Source: Alkaliphilus peptidifermentans DSM 18978 (GTDB lineage Bacteria > Bacillota > Clostridia > Peptostreptococcales > Natronincolaceae). Taken from it: 64,000 nucleotides of DNA. The position numbers and the translations under genes were made by a program. Numbering within the stretch: position 1 is the stretch's first letter; the number at the start of each line of letters is the position of its first letter. Below, one piece after another: positions 61,109 through 64,000 of this stretch. Location: NCBI RefSeq assembly GCF_900101495.1, contig NZ_FMUS01000022.1, positions 1 to 64,000 of the forward strand, read 5' to 3'. Under the pieces are notes generated by a model that was not told the DNA's origin, searched no databases, and saw nothing but the letters and a program-made list of their open reading frames with translations.

Positions 61109-62254
61109 ATGGAGAAGGAAATTAAAATTCTAGACACCACCCTAAGGGATGGAGAACAAACTGCAGGTGTTGTTTTTGCCAATGAAGAGAAAATACTAAT
61201 AGCAAGGATGTTGGATGATATAGGGATTGACCAAATAGAAGCTGGCATACCAGTAATGGGAGAAAATGAAAAGGACGTAATAAAAAAGATTGTTAAGAGT
61301 AATTTGAAGGCAAGTATTATGGGTTGGAATAGAGCTGTAATTAAGGACATTCAAGAATCCATTGACTGTGGTGTTGATGCTGTAGCCATCTCTATTTCTA
61401 CTTCAGATATTCACATTAAGCATAAGTTGAATACTACTCGAGAAAGAATACTAGAACAGATGGTCAAGGCTACTGAGTATGCCAAAACCAACGGATTATA
61501 TGTTTCTGTAAACGCAGAGGACGCCTCTCGAAGTGACGAAGAATTTCTACTGAAATTTGTGAAATTAGCTAAAGAAGCAGGTGCCAACCGCATCAGATTT
61601 TGTGATACAGTCGGAATTTTAAACCCTATTACTACTTATGAAAAAATAAAGCTAATAAAAGATACAGTAGATATTGATATTGAAATGCATACCCATGATG
61701 ACTTAGGTATGGCAACTGCTAACGCTATTGCTGGAGCAATGGCTGGCGCCACCTACCTTGGAGCTACAATAAATGGTCTTGGTGAAAGAGCTGGTAATGC
61801 AGCTTTAGAAGAAGTGGTTTTAGCCGTTAAGACATCCATGGGTATTGATATGGGCTACAAAATCGATAAAATGCAAGATTTGTGTCGTTATGTTGCAAAA
61901 GCATCAGATAGAATGATACCTTCATGGAAATCTATAGTGGGAGAAAATATTTTTCACCACGAGTCTGGAATTCATGCCGATGGAATGATAAAAAATCCCC
62001 TCACCTACGAAATTTTTGATCCTACCGAGTTGGGGTTAGAAAGAAAAATTGTAATCGGTAAGCATTCTGGAACTGCCGCTATAAAGAATAAACTTGCTCT
62101 ATTTAATATACAATTAGATAATCTTATATCCTATCATTTACTAGAAAAGGTTAGAAATACATCCATTGCTATAAAAAGAGCCCTTACAGACATGGAATTA
62201 TTAAATCTTTACCACGAAACTTTATCCGAAATTAACGTTCCTAAGGAAGCATAA
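61109..62254 (+). CDS. Homocitrate synthase family protein (NifV/Re-citrate synthase type)
   Basis: This 381-aa enzyme has the HMGL-like aldol-condensing domain. The motifs are ILDTTLRDGEQTAGVVF (residues 5-21), the metal ligands in MHTHDDLGMATANAIAG, GLGERAGNAALEEV, HHESGIHADGM and IGKHSGTAAI. It condenses acetyl-CoA with a 2-oxoacid. I use ATG 61109 with GAAAGGAG. A TTG at 61091 lies at the ribosome site. The following aconitase gene suggests that oxaloacetate (citrate) or 2-oxoglutarate (homocitrate) is the partner. No nif gene is in view, so NifV function is not proven. Confidence 0.85.
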   Translation: MEKEIKILDTTLRDGEQTAGVVFANEEKILIARMLDDIGIDQIEAGIPVMGENEKDVIKKIVKSNLKASIMGWNRAVIKDIQESIDCGVDAVAISISTSDIHIKHKLNTTRERILEQMVKATEYAKTNGLYVSVNAEDASRSDEEFLLKFVKLAKEAGANRIRFCDTVGILNPITTYEKIKLIKDTVDIDIEMHTHDDLGMATANAIAGAMAGATYLGATINGLGERAGNAALEEVVLAVKTSMGIDMGYKIDKMQDLCRYVAKASDRMIPSWKSIVGENIFHHESGIHADGMIKNPLTYEIFDPTELGLERKIVIGKHSGTAAIKNKLALFNIQLDNLISYHLLEKVRNTSIAIKRALTDMELLNLYHETLSEINVPKEA

Positions 62255-62266
62255 GAGGTGATTAAA

Positions 62267-64000
62267 TTGAAAAAAAGCTTAACATATAAAATTTTGCAAA
62301 AACATTTATTATCAGGTGAATTAAAAGAAGGCTGTGAAATTGGAATTAAGATAGATCAAACATTGACACAAGATTCAACAGGAACAATGGTTTATTTACA
62401 GCTGGAGGCAATGGGTATTTCAAAATTGAAAACAGATTTATCAGTAGCTTATATTGATCACAATACTCTTCAAACTGGTTTTGAAAATGCAGATGATCAC
62501 GAATTCATAAAAAGCGTTGCTGAAAAATATGGTATTGTTTATTCTAAGCCTGGTAACGGCATATGCCATCAGCTGCATCTGGAGAACTTTGCAAAGCCAG
62601 GAAATACCTTGTTGGGCTCTGATAGTCATACCCCTACATGTGGTGGAATTGGTATGCTATCCATCGGTACAGGAGGCTTAGATGTTGCTATAGCCATGGC
62701 CAGTGGAGAATATTATCTAAAAACACCTAAGGTTTTAAATATCCATCTGGAAGGACATCTAAAGCCTTGGGTTTCTGCAAAAGATGTAATTCTTTATATT
62801 CTTAAACAACTAAGTGTTAAGGGAGGTGTTGGCAAAGTAATAGAATATACTGGAACGGGAATTAAATCCCTTTCTGTTACTGATAGAGGAACTATTGCCA
62901 ACATGGGTGCAGAGTTAGGGGCTACCTCCTCTATATTCCCCAGTGATGAGATAACCTATGAATATCTAAAGTCTCAAGGCAGAGAAAATGATTGGTTACC
63001 TCTGCATGCAGATAACAATGCAACATATGACGAAGTAATCAATATTGACTTATGTAAAATTCTACCTATGGCGGCAAAACCCCATAGTCCAGATAACGTA
63101 GATAGCATTAGAAATTTAACTGGTATAAAAGTTGATCAGGTGCTGATTGGTAGTTGCACCAACTCTTCTTATAAGGATTTGATGAAGGCAGCTTCTATCT
63201 TAAAGGATAAACAGGTCCATCCTGATGTAAGTCTTGGTATTTCTCCTGGCTCCAGCAACATATTAAAAATGCTGGCCGATAATGGTGCTTTAGGAGATTT
63301 AATTGCTGCTGGAGCAAGAATTTTAGAATGTAGCTGTGGTCCCTGTATTGGTATGGGTCAATCTCCTCAAACGAATGGTGTGTCATTAAGAACCTTTAAT
63401 CGTAATTTTTGTGGAAGAAGCGGAACAAATAGTGCAGATGTATACTTGGTTAGTCCTGAAACCGCTGCTATTTCAGCTGTTAGTGGCTTTATTAATACTC
63501 CAGAAAATGTTGGCGAAGCCGTTGATATTCAAGAACCACAAGCATACTTTAAGGGTAATAGCTATTTCATTTTACCAAGCAATAAAAGCAGTATTATAAA
63601 GATGGGTCCAAACATTAAACCCTTCCCAATTAATACTCCTATAAAAAGTTTAGTTGAAGGTAAGCTAATATTAAAAGCAGGAAATAACATTACAACAGAT
63701 GACATAATGCCTTCCAATGCAAAGCTCTTGCCCTATCGCTCAAACATTCCTTATTTGTCTCAATTTTGTTTTAACACTATTGATGCAGATTTTTGGAATA
63801 GATGTGTGGAAAATGAAGGTGGCTTTGTCATTGGAGGTGAAAACTATGGTCAAGGCTCCAGTAGAGAGCACGCTGCACTTGTTCCTTTGCATCTGGGAAT
63901 AAAGGCTATTATATCCAAGTCATTTGCAAGAATTCATAAGGCTAATTTAATAAACAGTGGTATTCTTCCATTAGAGTTTGAAAATGAACAGGACTATGAT
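62267..64000 (+). CDS. Aconitate hydratase (single-chain), cut by window end
   Basis: The frame from TTG 62267 (AGAGGTGA site) is open to the end of the window (578 codons seen of roughly 640). It has the [4Fe-4S] cysteine in IGSCTNSSY and the pair in ECSCGPCIGMG. The substrate motif is LLGSDSHTPTCGGIGML, and the swivel domain appears as ITTDDIMPSN and YGQGSSREHAALVPLHLG. This is the short bacterial type in which large and small parts are fused in this order. It starts 12 bases after the synthase stop. It interconverts citrate/isocitrate or the homologous acids. Confidence 0.92.
   Translation, partial: MKKSLTYKILQKHLLSGELKEGCEIGIKIDQTLTQDSTGTMVYLQLEAMGISKLKTDLSVAYIDHNTLQTGFENADDHEFIKSVAEKYGIVYSKPGNGICHQLHLENFAKPGNTLLGSDSHTPTCGGIGMLSIGTGGLDVAIAMASGEYYLKTPKVLNIHLEGHLKPWVSAKDVILYILKQLSVKGGVGKVIEYTGTGIKSLSVTDRGTIANMGAELGATSSIFPSDEITYEYLKSQGRENDWLPLHADNNATYDEVINIDLCKILPMAAKPHSPDNVDSIRNLTGIKVDQVLIGSCTNSSYKDLMKAASILKDKQVHPDVSLGISPGSSNILKMLADNGALGDLIAAGARILECSCGPCIGMGQSPQTNGVSLRTFNRNFCGRSGTNSADVYLVSPETAAISAVSGFINTPENVGEAVDIQEPQAYFKGNSYFILPSNKSSIIKMGPNIKPFPINTPIKSLVEGKLILKAGNNITTDDIMPSNAKLLPYRSNIPYLSQFCFNTIDADFWNRCVENEGGFVIGGENYGQGSSREHAALVPLHLGIKAIISKSFARIHKANLINSGILPLEFENEQDYD

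Overview
The window is a low-GC, endospore-forming anaerobe of the class Clostridia. It carries the spoIIA operon, two spoVA clusters, pyruvate formate-lyase with its activase, a molybdenum hydroxylase, and AT-rich spacers with strong AAGGAGG-type ribosome binding sites. The gene content and the low-complexity spacer repeats resemble Alkaliphilus-type genomes, but that placement is inference.

Layout. 1-400: 3' end of an IS transposase and two hairpins. 440-6114 (- strand): spoIIAA-spoIIAB-sigF, a terminator, then a full spoVA operon (51-aa membrane ORF, spoVAA, AB, 51-aa ORF, AC, AD, AE, AEa). 6363-10502: pflB-pflA, a small membrane protein, and a MogA/MoaB protein. 11011-14300: a second, partial spoVA cluster (AC, AD, AE) with two DUF1657 proteins and a DUF421 (YetF-like) membrane protein. 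This is the gene set of the SpoVA-2mob type associated with spore heat resistance. 14499-16868: a Cys-rich mini-protein, a polysaccharide deacetylase and an LCP protein. 17103-25528 (- strand): a three-subunit molybdenum hydroxylase with an NCS2 purine permease, and a two-component system whose kinase has a THI5/NMT1-like sensor. 26051-28370: a metal ABC transporter behind a consensus promoter and a structured leader ending in a terminator. 28445-59084 (- strand): a headless contractile phage-tail locus. 59429-60466: its probable LexA/CI-like repressor. 60654-64000: tRNA-Thr, a homocitrate/citrate synthase family enzyme, and an aconitase cut by the window edge.

The most unusual region is 28.4-60.5 kb. 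It holds two complete, divergent PBSX-type contractile tail modules in tandem. Each has a tail terminator, sheath, tube, frameshifted chaperone, tape measure, hub/baseplate proteins and fibres. There is one shared lysis cassette at the distal end, one activator-like gene and one self-cleaving-type repressor at the promoter end. No capsid, portal, terminase or integrase gene is visible. The likely product is one or two phage-tail-like bacteriocins (tailocins), arranged like the tandem R/F pyocins of Pseudomonas but with two sheathed tails. A ~70-nt element, about 87% identical between its two copies and followed each time by a terminator hairpin, precedes each tail module and may co-regulate them. 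A secreted-type cohesin plus dockerin protein lies between the modules.

Four genes contain frameshift signals. Both tail assembly chaperones have the -1 slippery heptamer A_AAA_AAC directly before the stop, as expected for this family. Both spoVAD copies are also interrupted, one at A_AAA_AAG (-1) and one at TTT_TGA (+1). These could be recoding sites, real mutations or homopolymer sequencing errors.
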